From positions 1 to 35,270 of the forward strand of contig JAFYNR010000010.1 in NCBI GenBank assembly GCA_017548045.1: a stretch of 35,270 nucleotides of DNA. The letters run 5' to 3'. This document shows positions 6,972 through 14,629 of this stretch, in pieces. The DNA comes from Clostridia bacterium. Lineage in GTDB: Bacteria; Bacillota; Clostridia; Oscillospirales; Acutalibacteraceae. How positions within the stretch are numbered: position 1 is the stretch's first letter; each line of letters opens with the position of its first letter. The translations under genes and the position numbers were made by a program. A model generated the notes under the pieces. The model made no database searches. It saw nothing but the letters and a program-made list of their open reading frames with translations, and was not told the DNA's origin.

Positions 6972-8899
6972 TAAAAGTCCTCCAGTTCTTCCATTGAGCC
7001 GAAGGTCTCTCCTGCAGAGGCTTCCGCAACAAGGGGTAAATCAAATTCAGGGAAAGGCTGCTCCTCCATACAGGCTTTGATGAAAAGCACCGCTTCGGTG
7101 AGCTTGTCTTTCGGAATAACAAATGTGAGTTCATCGTGAATTTGCAATATGGGTTTGAGCCACGGTCTGTCGGGAAGTCCGCACATAATTCTCACGATAG
7201 CAATTTTAAGAATATCAGCGGCAGTACCTTGTATCGGTGTATTTAAAGCACAACGTTCAGCGAAGGATCGCTGACCCCAGTTATCGCTCTTGATGTTGGG
7301 GAGATATCGTCTTCTGCCGAGCCAAGTTTCAGAGTAGACACGCTTTGATGCGATTGCTTTTGTTTCTTCCTGCCAAGAGGTAAGTCCTTTGTATCCAGCT
7401 TTGAGGTTTTCAATAATCTCTTCACACTCATTTTCTGTCTTTTCTACTCCTGCCTTGAATTTCAGAGTTTTTTGCAAACCTCTCGGAAACAGACCATAGA
7501 AAGTACCGAAGTTTACGTTCTTCGCTATGGTGCGGTTTTCCTTGTAGTTTTCAGAATGTTTGTCCTGTGCTTGCTCATAAGAAACACCAAAAATAACAGA
7601 GGTCGTTGCAGCGTGAATATCTCCTCCTTTGCGATAAGTGTCCATCATCACTTCGTCACGGCAATAGAACGCACCGACTCGAAGTTCAATTTGCGAGAAA
7701 TCAAGAGAAAGAATAAGGCAATCGTCCGGGGCCTTGATAAAACTGCGGACACCGATAGGGTCGTTTGTCTTCCTCGGCATATTCTGTGCATTGGGGTTAC
7801 GACAGTTCATTCTTCCGGTATCCGTTGACAATGCGAACAGATCGGGATGTATATTTCCGGTTTCAGAATTCCTGTGCTTGAGGTATCCGTCAATGTAGGT
7901 TGATTTGATTTTTCCCCACTTGCGATACTCCTGCACCAAGGTAAAAAGTTTTGAAAGTTCCGGTCGGTTAGTGTCGCACCATTCCTTCAAAAGCACCATA
8001 GTCATATCATCTGCTGCTTCTTTATTTGATTCGGTTGTTTTAAGAATGGGCAAACCGAGTGTTTTGAAAAGATAATCTTTGAATGCCTTGGTGCTACAAT
8101 TCGCACCAATGGGAACATCACCGACAATAAACCCGATTTCATCCTTTATTCTTTGCATCGCTGTTTCAGCCTCTTCCTTGCGTGAAAGCATCAACGGGTA
8201 ATCTATCGGAACACCGTTGTATTTCATAATGCCGAGATACACCGCTGTAGGTGACTCGATACTTTCAACGATGTTTTTATGCTTCGGCAGATACTTTTCA
8301 AGCCAGTTGTTAAACAAGAAATACAGTCTCAAAGAAAAATCGGAGTCGGCTGCACCGTATCTGACGGTTTCAAAATCCTGTGCATTGAGTTCATCGAAAT
8401 GCCTGCCGTCAGTTACATCGGTGAAAGAAGGCAGAGGCTCACCGCACAGCTCGGCAGCAAGTTTTTTTAGACCGCTATCGTGAAGACCGCGAAATTCAAA
8501 GTTGCTTTTGAGCGTCATCTGTGCAGCTACGATTGTGTCATACACAGGAGGAAGAATCACAATCCCCAGAGCATAGGAAACTTGTGATTCAAATGCAATA
8601 TTATGTGCGACCTTTACAATGTTCGGATTCATAAGAAAATCTCGAAGGAAAGTGAAAAAGGCAGTATATTCTATGTTCACACCTTCCTTGTGCGAGACGG
8701 GAACATATATGCCCGTGTGTTCTTCAACAGAAAAGGAGCAACCGACAATGTGCGACTTGTGTGCATCGAGGGCTGCTTTTTCTTCCTGACGGTAGACTTC
8801 ATCCGGAGCAGTTTCATAGTCGAAAGCTACAACCTTGGCATTGCCAATGTATGCTCGGATTTCATCAACCGTTGTAATGCATTTATATTTATCGTTCAT
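6971..8899 (-). CDS. Phage DNA polymerase, family A (PolI-like)
   Basis: This 642-residue replicative polymerase has an N-terminal 3'-5' proofreading exonuclease (DYE at 27-29, HNIAFE near 99, YGAADSD near 181) and a C-terminal polymerase domain. Motif A is LDFSQIELRV from residue 399, motif B RTIAKNVNFGTFYG at 456-469, and motif C QIHDEL near 587. There is no 5'-3' exonuclease domain, as in other phage family A enzymes. The start is placed at ATG 8899, preceded by GAGGAG, rather than the upstream frame to 8944. It ends with TAATG onto the DUF4406-like gene. Confidence 0.95.
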   Translation of the reverse strand: MNDKYKCITTVDEIRAYIGNAKVVAFDYETAPDEVYRQEEKAALDAHKSHIVGCSFSVEEHTGIYVPVSHKEGVNIEYTAFFTFLRDFLMNPNIVKVAHNIAFESQVSYALGIVILPPVYDTIVAAQMTLKSNFEFRGLHDSGLKKLAAELCGEPLPSFTDVTDGRHFDELNAQDFETVRYGAADSDFSLRLYFLFNNWLEKYLPKHKNIVESIESPTAVYLGIMKYNGVPIDYPLMLSRKEEAETAMQRIKDEIGFIVGDVPIGANCSTKAFKDYLFKTLGLPILKTTESNKEAADDMTMVLLKEWCDTNRPELSKLFTLVQEYRKWGKIKSTYIDGYLKHRNSETGNIHPDLFALSTDTGRMNCRNPNAQNMPRKTNDPIGVRSFIKAPDDCLILSLDFSQIELRVGAFYCRDEVMMDTYRKGGDIHAATTSVIFGVSYEQAQDKHSENYKENRTIAKNVNFGTFYGLFPRGLQKTLKFKAGVEKTENECEEIIENLKAGYKGLTSWQEETKAIASKRVYSETWLGRRRYLPNIKSDNWGQRSFAERCALNTPIQGTAADILKIAIVRIMCGLPDRPWLKPILQIHDELTFVIPKDKLTEAVLFIKACMEEQPFPEFDLPLVAEASAGETFGSMEELEDF

Positions 8900-8953
8900 T
8901 TCGTTGTCTCCTCGTGTTCTGATGGGGAGAGAAGCTCTCCCCATCGTTGGTGG

Positions 8954-9703
8954 TTAGTTCAGGGGTTCAATAACTTCGCCCGTTTCCGGGTCAACAAAAG
9001 GCATTTCTTCCGCTGCAAATTCTGCACTTGAAATAGTGGTTGAATAATTACGCATCTGTTCAACCATCGGAGCAACAGCAACAAGCTCTTCATCGTTAAG
9101 AGGTCTGACCATCTTAAACACAGCCTGCGAGAATGCGATGTTGCTGTCGGACATTGCCTTTTTGAGGCTGATTGTTGTGACAACACGGCTGAGTGAAGTT
9201 CTCTTTGAAAGCACATGCTTTACATAGTTCTTATAAGAAGCGGAAGAACCGACGGGAAGGTTGAGAATGATAGGGAACAGCTCACCCTCGCGAAGAATGT
9301 AAAGCATACGGCGATTTTTACAAGCCTTGCTTTTACCATCACCGCTGCCGAACTTATTGTAAGGACAGTTGAGGCACTCACCACCGGGGTTGCCTACACC
9401 GACTTTGCCGTCAAAGGAGCTGCAATCGGGAGGATTGCTCCCACCGGTGTACTTATCCTTGTAATAGGCATTTGCAGGATGATTGAAAAGAATGACACCT
9501 GTAATTTCCTTAACAAGCTGTGTGTCATCGCTGTCTTCGCCGGGGACCTCAAATGCAGTTGAACCTCCGGCAGGAATCTTGATTCGGTCGAGCTGCAGTT
9601 CGATGCCTGCACAATCCTCGTTCATTGCGTCGTTGAGCCAAGCCATATCCGCTGCTGTAGCGAAGCCGCCCACATTCTCTTTTTTCATAATTTCGTTTGA
9701 CAT
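8954..9703 (-). CDS. Cys-cluster phage protein, possible ssDNA-binding or recombination factor
   Basis: This 249-residue protein is of unknown specific function. It contains a likely zinc-binding cluster between residues about 93 and 130 (CSSFDGKVG ... GGECLNCPYNKFGSG ... ACKNRR), then a beta-rich region with a LNLPVGSSASYKNYVKHVL segment, and an acidic C-terminal tail (MPFVDPETGEVIEPLN). Acidic tails are typical of single-stranded DNA-binding proteins that recruit partners, and the gene lies directly upstream of the polymerase where phages often place an SSB (DUF2815 in relatives). The SSB role is inference. A strong AGGAGG site precedes the ATG at 9703. A 79-base untranslated gap separates it from the coiled-coil gene. 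Confidence 0.6.
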   Translation of the reverse strand: MSNEIMKKENVGGFATAADMAWLNDAMNEDCAGIELQLDRIKIPAGGSTAFEVPGEDSDDTQLVKEITGVILFNHPANAYYKDKYTGGSNPPDCSSFDGKVGVGNPGGECLNCPYNKFGSGDGKSKACKNRRMLYILREGELFPIILNLPVGSSASYKNYVKHVLSKRTSLSRVVTTISLKKAMSDSNIAFSQAVFKMVRPLNDEELVAVAPMVEQMRNYSTTISSAEFAAEEMPFVDPETGEVIEPLN

Positions 9704-9782
9704 TGAATTTTCCTCCTAATAGGTAGATTTAATATTTTTCTTGAATCAATGTGTCTATGTAACAATGGTCTTTGTATCTATA

Positions 9783-10190
9783 TCAGCCCTTGCGAATGCC
9801 CACGGATACTTTTTCGTGAATATGCACTTTATCCGCAAGCCACGCAGGAACTACATCATCGTTTATAGCCATCTGCTCTTTAATGAATGAAGCGAGTGTG
9901 TTTGCGTTAACCGTTTCGGTTACGATGTCGCCATAGCCGTTTTCTTTAAGAGCAGAAATCATCGCGTCCTTAAGACCGGATGCAGGTGAAGCAAAAAGTC
10001 TGCTGTTAAGGTAGAAGGTGCTGCCGTTTCTTGAAAATCTCTCGCACTCTGCCTCAGCCATTGCATCGGAGAGCTGAAGGTCAAGACTTTCAATTTCTGC
10101 CGTGAGGTCTTTAACCTTTGCTTCGTATTCTTTCTTCACTTCTTTCAAGAGCTTAAGCTGGTCTGCAAGTTCAAAAATTCTGTTGTCCAT
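9783..10190 (-). CDS. Coiled-coil phage protein of unknown function
   Basis: The 135-residue product begins with about 50 residues of heptad-rich coiled coil (ELADQLKLLKEVKKEYEAKVKDLTAEIESLDLQL), followed by a compact domain (ERFSRNGSTFYLN ... VPAWLADKVHIHEKVSVGIRKG). Similar proteins occupy this position in Clostridia prophage replication operons. The layout is reminiscent of Gam-like or siphophage coiled-coil factors, but I cannot assign it. AAGGAG precedes the ATG at 10190; it follows the SNF2 helicase stop by 11 bases. Confidence 0.7.
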   Translation of the reverse strand: MDNRIFELADQLKLLKEVKKEYEAKVKDLTAEIESLDLQLSDAMAEAECERFSRNGSTFYLNSRLFASPASGLKDAMISALKENGYGDIVTETVNANTLASFIKEQMAINDDVVPAWLADKVHIHEKVSVGIRKG

Positions 10191-10201
10191 AGTTTTTCTC
10201 C

Positions 10202-11647
10202 TTATTCTTCAAATGGATTTTTACCTTTGCGGTAATCGTCAACGAGCGTTCTGGCAAGGTCAACCTTGTGCCTTAATGCTCGTAATATTTTTGTGTCAAC
10301 CGTTCCTTTGGCAACAAGGTATATGTAATGACACGGATACTTCTGTGAAACACGATGAATTCGTGCTTTTGCCTGTTCAAAATTGCTCATACTATAGTCA
10401 AGAGAGTAGAAGACCATAGTTGAAGCAGCCGTAAGAGTGATGCCAAGTCCAGCGGCAGCTATTTGTCCGATAAAAACAAGGCAATCCTCATCTTCTTGAA
10501 ATCTGCGAATCTCCTCGGCTCTGTCTTTGACTCCGCCACGCACGGCTGCGTAACCGATTCCGAGGTTTTCCAAAAGTTTCTGAATATCGTTTAGTTCAGG
10601 AACGAAACGCGCCATAATTACAATTTTTTTATTTTCGGCTAATACGGAATCAATAATGTCTGCGAGAGCTGTGAGCTTTGCCGTGCTAACCAAGTTCGTG
10701 TCACCCTCGTCATCGGTCAGGTGTCCGCCTGTAACCTGCGATAGTCGCAGCAGTTTTGTCAGCACATTTACAGCGGAAACCTCCGAGCCGGAAAGTTCGG
10801 TGTAGCTCTGCTTCTCAAGTTCCTTATAGATTTTCTTTGCCTTCGGTTCGAGTTCAATCGTTCGGGTTTCCTCGGTGATTTCCGGTAAATCCAAGCACTC
10901 CGCTTTCGTTACGCGGAAAGCAATCGAGTGCATACGGTGCAAGAAATCATCAAGCATATGGGAACGAAACCTCGGCGTATGATTTCCGTAGCCGACCATA
11001 TCGAAGTAGCGGTTCCTGAAAGCATAAAAACTATCGCCAAAAATTCTGCGGTTAAGAAAGCGATACTGTGAAAACACATCCTGCTCACGGTTTGTTATGA
11101 CTGTTCCGGTAAGCAACAGTTTGTATCGTGCTTTGTCTCCGAAATGATGCATTGCCTTTGATTGCGAGGTTCTTGCCTCTTTGAGCTTGTGTGCTTCATC
11201 GGCAATAATAAGATCGGGGTCGAACCTAAGTAGATCTTTTTCTATTCGCCACGCACTTTCATAATTGACAACAACCACTTGCAAGCCGGGCATCGTTTCA
11301 AGTTTCTTCAGTTGTTCCACTTTCTGCGTACTTGTCCCTTTAAGTACGGTTAGGTTAAACAGGTAATCCGCAAAGGTATCAAATTCCTCTGCCCACACAC
11401 CAACAATTGAAAGCGGAGCTACAACCAAGATTCGTTTAATCATTCCGAATTGATATAAGGCCCCGGCAATACCGATACTTGTTAGTGTCTTTCCCGTACC
11501 CATTTCCATAAGCAGGGCAACTCCGCTGCTTTTACTTTCAGAAGGTAAGATTCCGAACTTCTTACAAGCAAACTCAAATGCTCGTATTTGGTGGTAATAT
11601 GGACGAGCCTTTACCGGCATAAGCACAAGAGTATCCTCAAGTGACAT
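10202..11647 (-). CDS. SNF2-family DEAH-box helicase
   Basis: This 481-residue protein is a compact SF2 ATPase of the SNF2 type, as encoded by many Firmicutes phages beside polymerase and primase. Motif I is MEMGTGKT (GTGKT at 50-54), motif II DEAH at 150-153, motif III LLTGTVITN, and the C-terminal lobe holds IGQIAAAGLGITLTAAS and QAKARIHRVSQ (motif VI), the second with the usual arginines. It probably remodels protein-DNA complexes or forked DNA during replication. Start: ATG at 11647 (MSLEDTL), seven bases after GGGGGT; the longer TTG start at 11668 abuts an AGGAGG with no spacing. It overlaps the preceding small gene by 11 bases. Confidence 0.93.
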   Translation of the reverse strand: MSLEDTLVLMPVKARPYYHQIRAFEFACKKFGILPSESKSSGVALLMEMGTGKTLTSIGIAGALYQFGMIKRILVVAPLSIVGVWAEEFDTFADYLFNLTVLKGTSTQKVEQLKKLETMPGLQVVVVNYESAWRIEKDLLRFDPDLIIADEAHKLKEARTSQSKAMHHFGDKARYKLLLTGTVITNREQDVFSQYRFLNRRIFGDSFYAFRNRYFDMVGYGNHTPRFRSHMLDDFLHRMHSIAFRVTKAECLDLPEITEETRTIELEPKAKKIYKELEKQSYTELSGSEVSAVNVLTKLLRLSQVTGGHLTDDEGDTNLVSTAKLTALADIIDSVLAENKKIVIMARFVPELNDIQKLLENLGIGYAAVRGGVKDRAEEIRRFQEDEDCLVFIGQIAAAGLGITLTAASTMVFYSLDYSMSNFEQAKARIHRVSQKYPCHYIYLVAKGTVDTKILRALRHKVDLARTLVDDYRKGKNPFEE

Positions 11648-11840
11648 ATCTGTTACCCCCGATACCAACCTCCTGAATGGATACTTCGCTTACGCTGTTA
11701 CCCGGAACAAGAATTGTGACCCTGCGAAGGTCACCCAAGAGGAAACGCAGGATTTTTTCCCTTACGCTTACACTCTTGCAAGATACAATTGCGTTTCTTT
11801 TGGGTTCTTTGGAAATGCTGATTGTGAGATTGTGATTCAT
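11637..11840 (-). CDS. Small basic phage protein, unknown
   Basis: This 67-residue product (MNHNLTISISKEPKRNAIVSC...) has two predicted beta segments and a basic middle region (REKILRFLLGDLRRVTILVPGN). Its 3' end overlaps the SNF2 helicase start by 11 bases, so expression is coupled. AAGGAG precedes its ATG at 11840. Proteins of this kind recur upstream of the phage SNF2 gene in gut Clostridia; no function is known to me. Confidence 0.75.
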   Translation of the reverse strand: MNHNLTISISKEPKRNAIVSCKSVSVREKILRFLLGDLRRVTILVPGNSVSEVSIQEVGIGGNRYVT

Positions 11841-11922
11841 TGCTGTTTTCTCCTTTCTGATAAGGCTTTAAGTGTGCCTTTCACCTTACGCAGAAAAAGG
11901 GGCCATTTTATTGAGGTGTTTT

Positions 11923-12306
11923 TCAAAAATTTTTCAAAAAATTTTTTCTTGCAGCTTCAACCGACTCAAATACTGCTCTCGCATTTACTTTTTCCTCCTT
12001 GGCAATTTCACATAACGACATGCCCATTGCTACTTTGAGAATTCTTCTTTTCTGTGTTTCGCTCAATTTTTCGAAGCATTCCGAAATATGTTTATTTGCT
12101 TCACACTCATCCAAAAAGGACTCCAACGTGTGCGGAGCAGCATAATCCATTCCTTCGTATGCAGCATCACTTGAATAGCAATGGTAGCGTTGCTTTTCAT
12201 TGTTGGCATGTTCTTTTTTTCTGCTGTCAACAATTACTTCACCGACATCCTCCGAGACTTCAACCATCGATACATCCCCGTTTGCGAATTTGTACTTTAT
12301 AATCAT
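11923..12306 (-). CDS. Sigma-70-region-4-like phage regulator
   Basis: This 127-residue protein starts at ATG 12306 (MIIKYKFANGD), preceded by AAAGGA; the longer upstream frame runs through a hairpin and is rejected. The N-terminal part is a small beta domain (VSMVEVSEDVGEVIVDSRKKEH), and the C-terminal 60 residues form a helix-turn-helix: LSETQKRRILKVAMGMSLCEIAKEEKVNARAVFESVEAARKNF, resembling sigma-70 region 4 as in phage sigma-like factors. It is known in this family as a sigma factor-like regulator, often opening the replication operon. It likely activates phage transcription, with the hairpin and palindrome in its leader at 12338-12460 as candidate control elements. Confidence 0.8.
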   Translation of the reverse strand: MIIKYKFANGDVSMVEVSEDVGEVIVDSRKKEHANNEKQRYHCYSSDAAYEGMDYAAPHTLESFLDECEANKHISECFEKLSETQKRRILKVAMGMSLCEIAKEEKVNARAVFESVEAARKNFLKNF

Positions 12307-12337
12307 TGTTACGTCCTTTCTGCATTGTGGGCAGGCA

Positions 12338-12382
12338 GGACATAAAGAAAGCCGGTGCATCTTGTGACACACCGGCAAAAAA
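12338..12382 (-). terminator. Hairpin in leader of the sigma-like gene
   Basis: A seven-base GCCGGTG/CACCGGC stem (12351-12357 and 12370-12376) with a 12-base loop is followed on the minus strand by TTTCTTTATGTCC, making a terminator or attenuator just before the sigma-like gene. Bases 12338-12353 are identical to 2793-2808, the downstream edge of the hairpin before the HNH gene. Confidence 0.5.
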
Positions 12383-12411
12383 CACCTCGAAAAGGCATAG
12401 CTTGGCACGGT

Positions 12412-12460
12412 GGGACACAGATGAAACAATCAATTTGATTGTCTGTTCTCTGTATGTCCC
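12412..12460. promoter_or_regulatory. Long interrupted palindrome, operator candidate
   Basis: An ACAATCAA-T-TTGATTGT core (12426-12442) is enclosed by CAGA/TCTG and GGGACA/TGTCCC outer arms (12412-12417 and 12455-12460). A 49-base dyad of this form upstream of the sigma-like gene is either an operator for a dimeric repressor or an RNA stem. The assigned role is inference. Confidence 0.45.
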
Positions 12461-12620
12461 GCCGCCTTTAATGCGCATCTCAAGGCTTTGAGATTTATTT
12501 TTTTATTTCACTTTACCAATTAATATTGGTATCGGTATAAAACCCTGTGAGATATATTTTGCATATTTATTTGCATTTGTCATACCATCTGAAAAGATGC
12601 TACCAAAAAGCAAACAAAAA

Positions 12621-12655
12621 AAGCCGAACCCCTTGATAAATAAGGGATTCGGCTT
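12621..12655. terminator. Bidirectional intrinsic terminator
   Basis: A 14-bp stem (13 paired) with AAGCCGAA arms and a seven-base loop has T runs on both sides (TTTTCGTTTT plus, TTTTTTTGTTTG minus). It would insulate the sigma-like operon from upstream minus-strand transcription. Confidence 0.75.
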
Positions 12656-12894
12656 TTCGTTTTATAACCTTGATTAATTGTATTATTTTATTTTCGCATT
12701 AAAACAACGTTTTTTGCACTAAAAACCGCTGTTTTATCTTTTCAGAAAAGATGAACTTTTTTATTTTCTACATTTTGACGAAAAATGGTACTGTATTTCA
12801 ATAGCAAATATGGTTGAAAACAAATGGTATTATATATTCAAAGATATTATTTCCATCTTAGGTTTCTTAACAACAGACGATTAAAAAGAACGCA

Positions 12895-12926
12895 AAGCAC
12901 CAAGGTTTTATCTGACCTTGGTGCTT
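12895..12926. terminator. Bidirectional terminator downstream of 68-aa gene
   Basis: A perfect 11-bp stem AAGCACCAAGG/CCTTGGTGCTT with a 10-base loop is followed by ATTTTTGTG on the plus strand and by TGCGTTCTTTTT on the minus strand. It ends the minus-strand 68-residue gene. Confidence 0.75.
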
Positions 12927-13000
12927 ATTTTTGTGTCGTTTTTTAATTTGATTCTAAAATAAAAATCCTCTGCATTTCTGCAAAGGAAAGAGTAAAAATT

Positions 13001-13207
13001 TTATGCTTCAAGGAGAGCCTTGATTGCTGCCTGTGCGTTGCGGTTACCTTTGATGTCTGTCATCGTTCTGAAATCAGTAAAGCAAACTTCGTTAAGTCCG
13101 TTCACACCGATTGCGTAACGGTATTCGTTGTCGGTGCCTTTTGTTTTTCTCTTAAGCTCGTTGAAAAGCTTTCTGGTTCTGTCGCTTATTTTACTTAAAT
13201 CACACAT
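13001..13207 (-). CDS. Small protein of unknown function
   Basis: The 68-residue product (MCDLSKISDRTRKLF...) has a basic N-terminal helix, NELKRKTKGTDNEYRYAIG, and a C-terminal helix rich in Ala. GGAGG lies nine bases before the ATG at 13207, and a good minus-strand promoter (TTGACA, 17 bases, TAGAAA) lies at 13299-13327, so it is a monocistronic, well-expressed gene ending at a terminator. I recognise no family. A regulator or antirepressor-type role is possible from the position between operator-like repeats and the early genes, but nothing in the sequence proves it. Confidence 0.7.
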   Translation of the reverse strand: MCDLSKISDRTRKLFNELKRKTKGTDNEYRYAIGVNGLNEVCFTDFRTMTDIKGNRNAQAAIKALLEA

Positions 13208-13298
13208 TGTAAAGTCCTCCGTTGTTGTTTCGTTGTGTGTATATTAACTCTAAAGCGTAAATATATCCAGTCATTTTTTCTAAAATACTACACAAATA

Positions 13299-13327
13299 TT
13301 TCTATGAAAAATGGTGTATTGTGTCAA
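13299..13327 (-). promoter_or_regulatory. Promoter of the 68-aa gene
   Basis: On the minus strand TTGACA (13327-13322) is spaced 17 bases from TAGAAA (13304-13299). The spacer contains ACCATTT, a word shared with two promoter-like sites at 12773-12841. Confidence 0.65.
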
Positions 13328-13417
13328 CCAGTATTTCGGGTTTGTCTTATGCCGAATTAAGTTGCACAACATCTTCGCAGTAAAATTGCGGTGTAATTTC
13401 AGTAAGATTTCAGTTAA

Positions 13418-13538
13418 ATTTCAGTAAATTGCATCGTGATGACAGTTACCTGACAGTATATTGTCAGTAAAATTGCAGTAGGATTTCAGTAAATTGCATC
13501 GTGGTGACAGTTGCTTGACAGTATGTTGTCAGTAAAAT
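13418..13538. repeat. Two 56-bp direct repeats rich in TGACAG/CTGTCA words
   Basis: Copies at 13418-13473 and 13483-13538 differ at four positions only. Each carries ATTTCAGTAAATTGCATCGTG, then a TGACAGTT word and a TGACA(n6)TGTCA inverted pair. Further TTTCAGTAA fragments lie just upstream (13396-13425) and an ACTGACAG lies just beyond (13546-13553). The array is noncoding, between two minus-strand genes and upstream of the 13299 promoter. It may be an operator array or a replication or partition site; that is inference. Confidence 0.8.
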
Positions 13539-13575
13539 ATATTAAACTGACAGAAAATGCTGCTTGGCAGCATTT

Positions 13576-14088
13576 CTATTTTTCTTTCCGTAAGAATCTT
13601 ATTTTAAATGCACGTAGCCGTTTTCTACTTGCAATCAATTTTTTTGCTTTTTCTTCATATTCGTTATTATATGAGTAACCATAAACCTCTGAAAGAGTCA
13701 AGTAGCATTCGTGTATGTAGCTATAATCACGCAGAAACCACAGTTTCTTTTTTTCTTTCTTAATCGTTTTAATTAAGTTTTCTTCGGTGAATTCTTCATC
13801 GTCCTCAGCACTCATAGCCAACACACTTATAAATTCCGCATACATTTCTGTTGCATCCTTTTTTCTTTCGTGAGTAGTTTCCTTCCAAGGGCAGTACATT
13901 TCACTTGGCTTTTCATCTTTGTAACCGGGATTATATGCTTTGGCAAGAATTGAAGCACACATATCAACAAGCTCTGTATCCATTTCATCATCAGGCTTTT
14001 TCATTTCATAATCCATAAGCACTTCTATTTTCTTAAGGGTAAGCATAAAATCTTCATTTGTCATATTTTTAATATCCAAGCTTTTCAC
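13576..14088 (-). CDS. Charged helical protein of unknown function
   Basis: This 170-residue, highly charged protein (Lys/Glu-rich) begins from a GTG at 14088 (MKSLDIKNMTNEDF). A TTG three codons in has a better-spaced GAGGTG site (six bases), so the true start may be 14079. Tracts such as DDEEFTEENLIKTIKKEKKKLWFLRDYSYIHECYLTLSEVYGYSY suggest helices; no membrane segment or catalytic motif is visible. A TTGTCA-17-TATTTT promoter lies immediately upstream (about 14099-14128), leaving almost no leader. It ends just before the 56-bp repeat array. Function unknown. Confidence 0.65.
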   Translation of the reverse strand: MKSLDIKNMTNEDFMLTLKKIEVLMDYEMKKPDDEMDTELVDMCASILAKAYNPGYKDEKPSEMYCPWKETTHERKKDATEMYAEFISVLAMSAEDDEEFTEENLIKTIKKEKKKLWFLRDYSYIHECYLTLSEVYGYSYNNEYEEKAKKLIASRKRLRAFKIRFLRKEK

Positions 14089-14243
14089 CTCATCAAAAAA
14101 TATCGGTTCACTTTATATATGACAAAAAATCGATTTTGTTACGCAAAAAAACGCATTGTTTACAAAAAATTCATACTTTCGCGCTGTAATGAATATTTCG
14201 CACTTTTAATTACATATGTAATCTTCTTCCATCACCAAAAAAC

Positions 14244-14289
14244 AACGAACCTCTCCATTGTAGTGTTGCTCACAACAGAGAGGTTCGTT
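14244..14289. terminator. Terminator after DUF3848 gene
   Basis: A perfect 12-bp stem AACGAACCTCTC/GAGAGGTTCGTT (14244-14255, 14278-14289) immediately follows the DUF3848 stop and has T-rich flanks on both strands. It closes the SOS/immunity operon. Confidence 0.8.
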
Positions 14290-14592
14290 TTACATATGGT
14301 GTTTTGCTGCCTCTTTGATTGAGCAGCGAATATCATCCATATAGTCCGTTTCTTTTTTGATATAGTTTTTATAAATATCCTGCAAAGGACATGGTGATAA
14401 CAATAAAGCTGACACATATTTATCTTCAAGCTCCATTGCTTCGAACGCGAAAATTATATCTTCACGCACGGTATATTCATAGGTGTGCTTTAATATTTCT
14501 TCCGGTGTTTGTTGCAATAACCATTCCCTGAATGCTGTTTGTTCACACAGTAGTGTTCCATAGAGTAAACTTTGCTGTTTCTTTGAATCCAT
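14290..14592 (-). CDS. DUF3848 phage protein
   Basis: This 100-residue protein matches DUF3848: YGTLLCEQTAFREWLLQQTPEEILKHTYEYTVREDI followed by ALLLSPCPLQDIYKNYIKKETDYMDDIRCSIKEAA. The family is common in Clostridia phages and conjugative elements; no function is established. It is the last gene of the minus-strand unit, with a strong terminator immediately after its stop and GGAAGG before its ATG. Confidence 0.8.
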   Translation of the reverse strand: MDSKKQQSLLYGTLLCEQTAFREWLLQQTPEEILKHTYEYTVREDIIFAFEAMELEDKYVSALLLSPCPLQDIYKNYIKKETDYMDDIRCSIKEAAKHHM

Positions 14593-14629
14593 TGAATTTC
14601 CTTCCCTCGCTTACATTAACGATTACAAA

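Larger units (their letters stand above)
12461..13000. other. Gene-free AT-rich regulatory stretch
   Basis: No convincing coding frame is present. It holds an ACCAAT/ATTGGT dyad (12515-12530), the two bidirectional terminators listed at 12621-12655 and 12895-12926, and two copies of a TTGA(A)-n-ACCATTT motif on the minus strand (12773-12801 and 12822-12841). The placement separates the sigma-like operon from the next minus-strand gene. A small plus-strand transcript ending at 12926 cannot be excluded, but no clear promoter supports it. Confidence 0.5.

Noticed and set aside
12840-12926. Plus-strand small RNA ending at the 12895 terminator
   Set aside because: No recognisable plus-strand promoter; the terminator already serves the minus-strand gene.
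13418-13538. CRISPR-like array
   Set aside because: Only two 56-bp copies with a nine-base gap, no unique spacers, no cas genes nearby.
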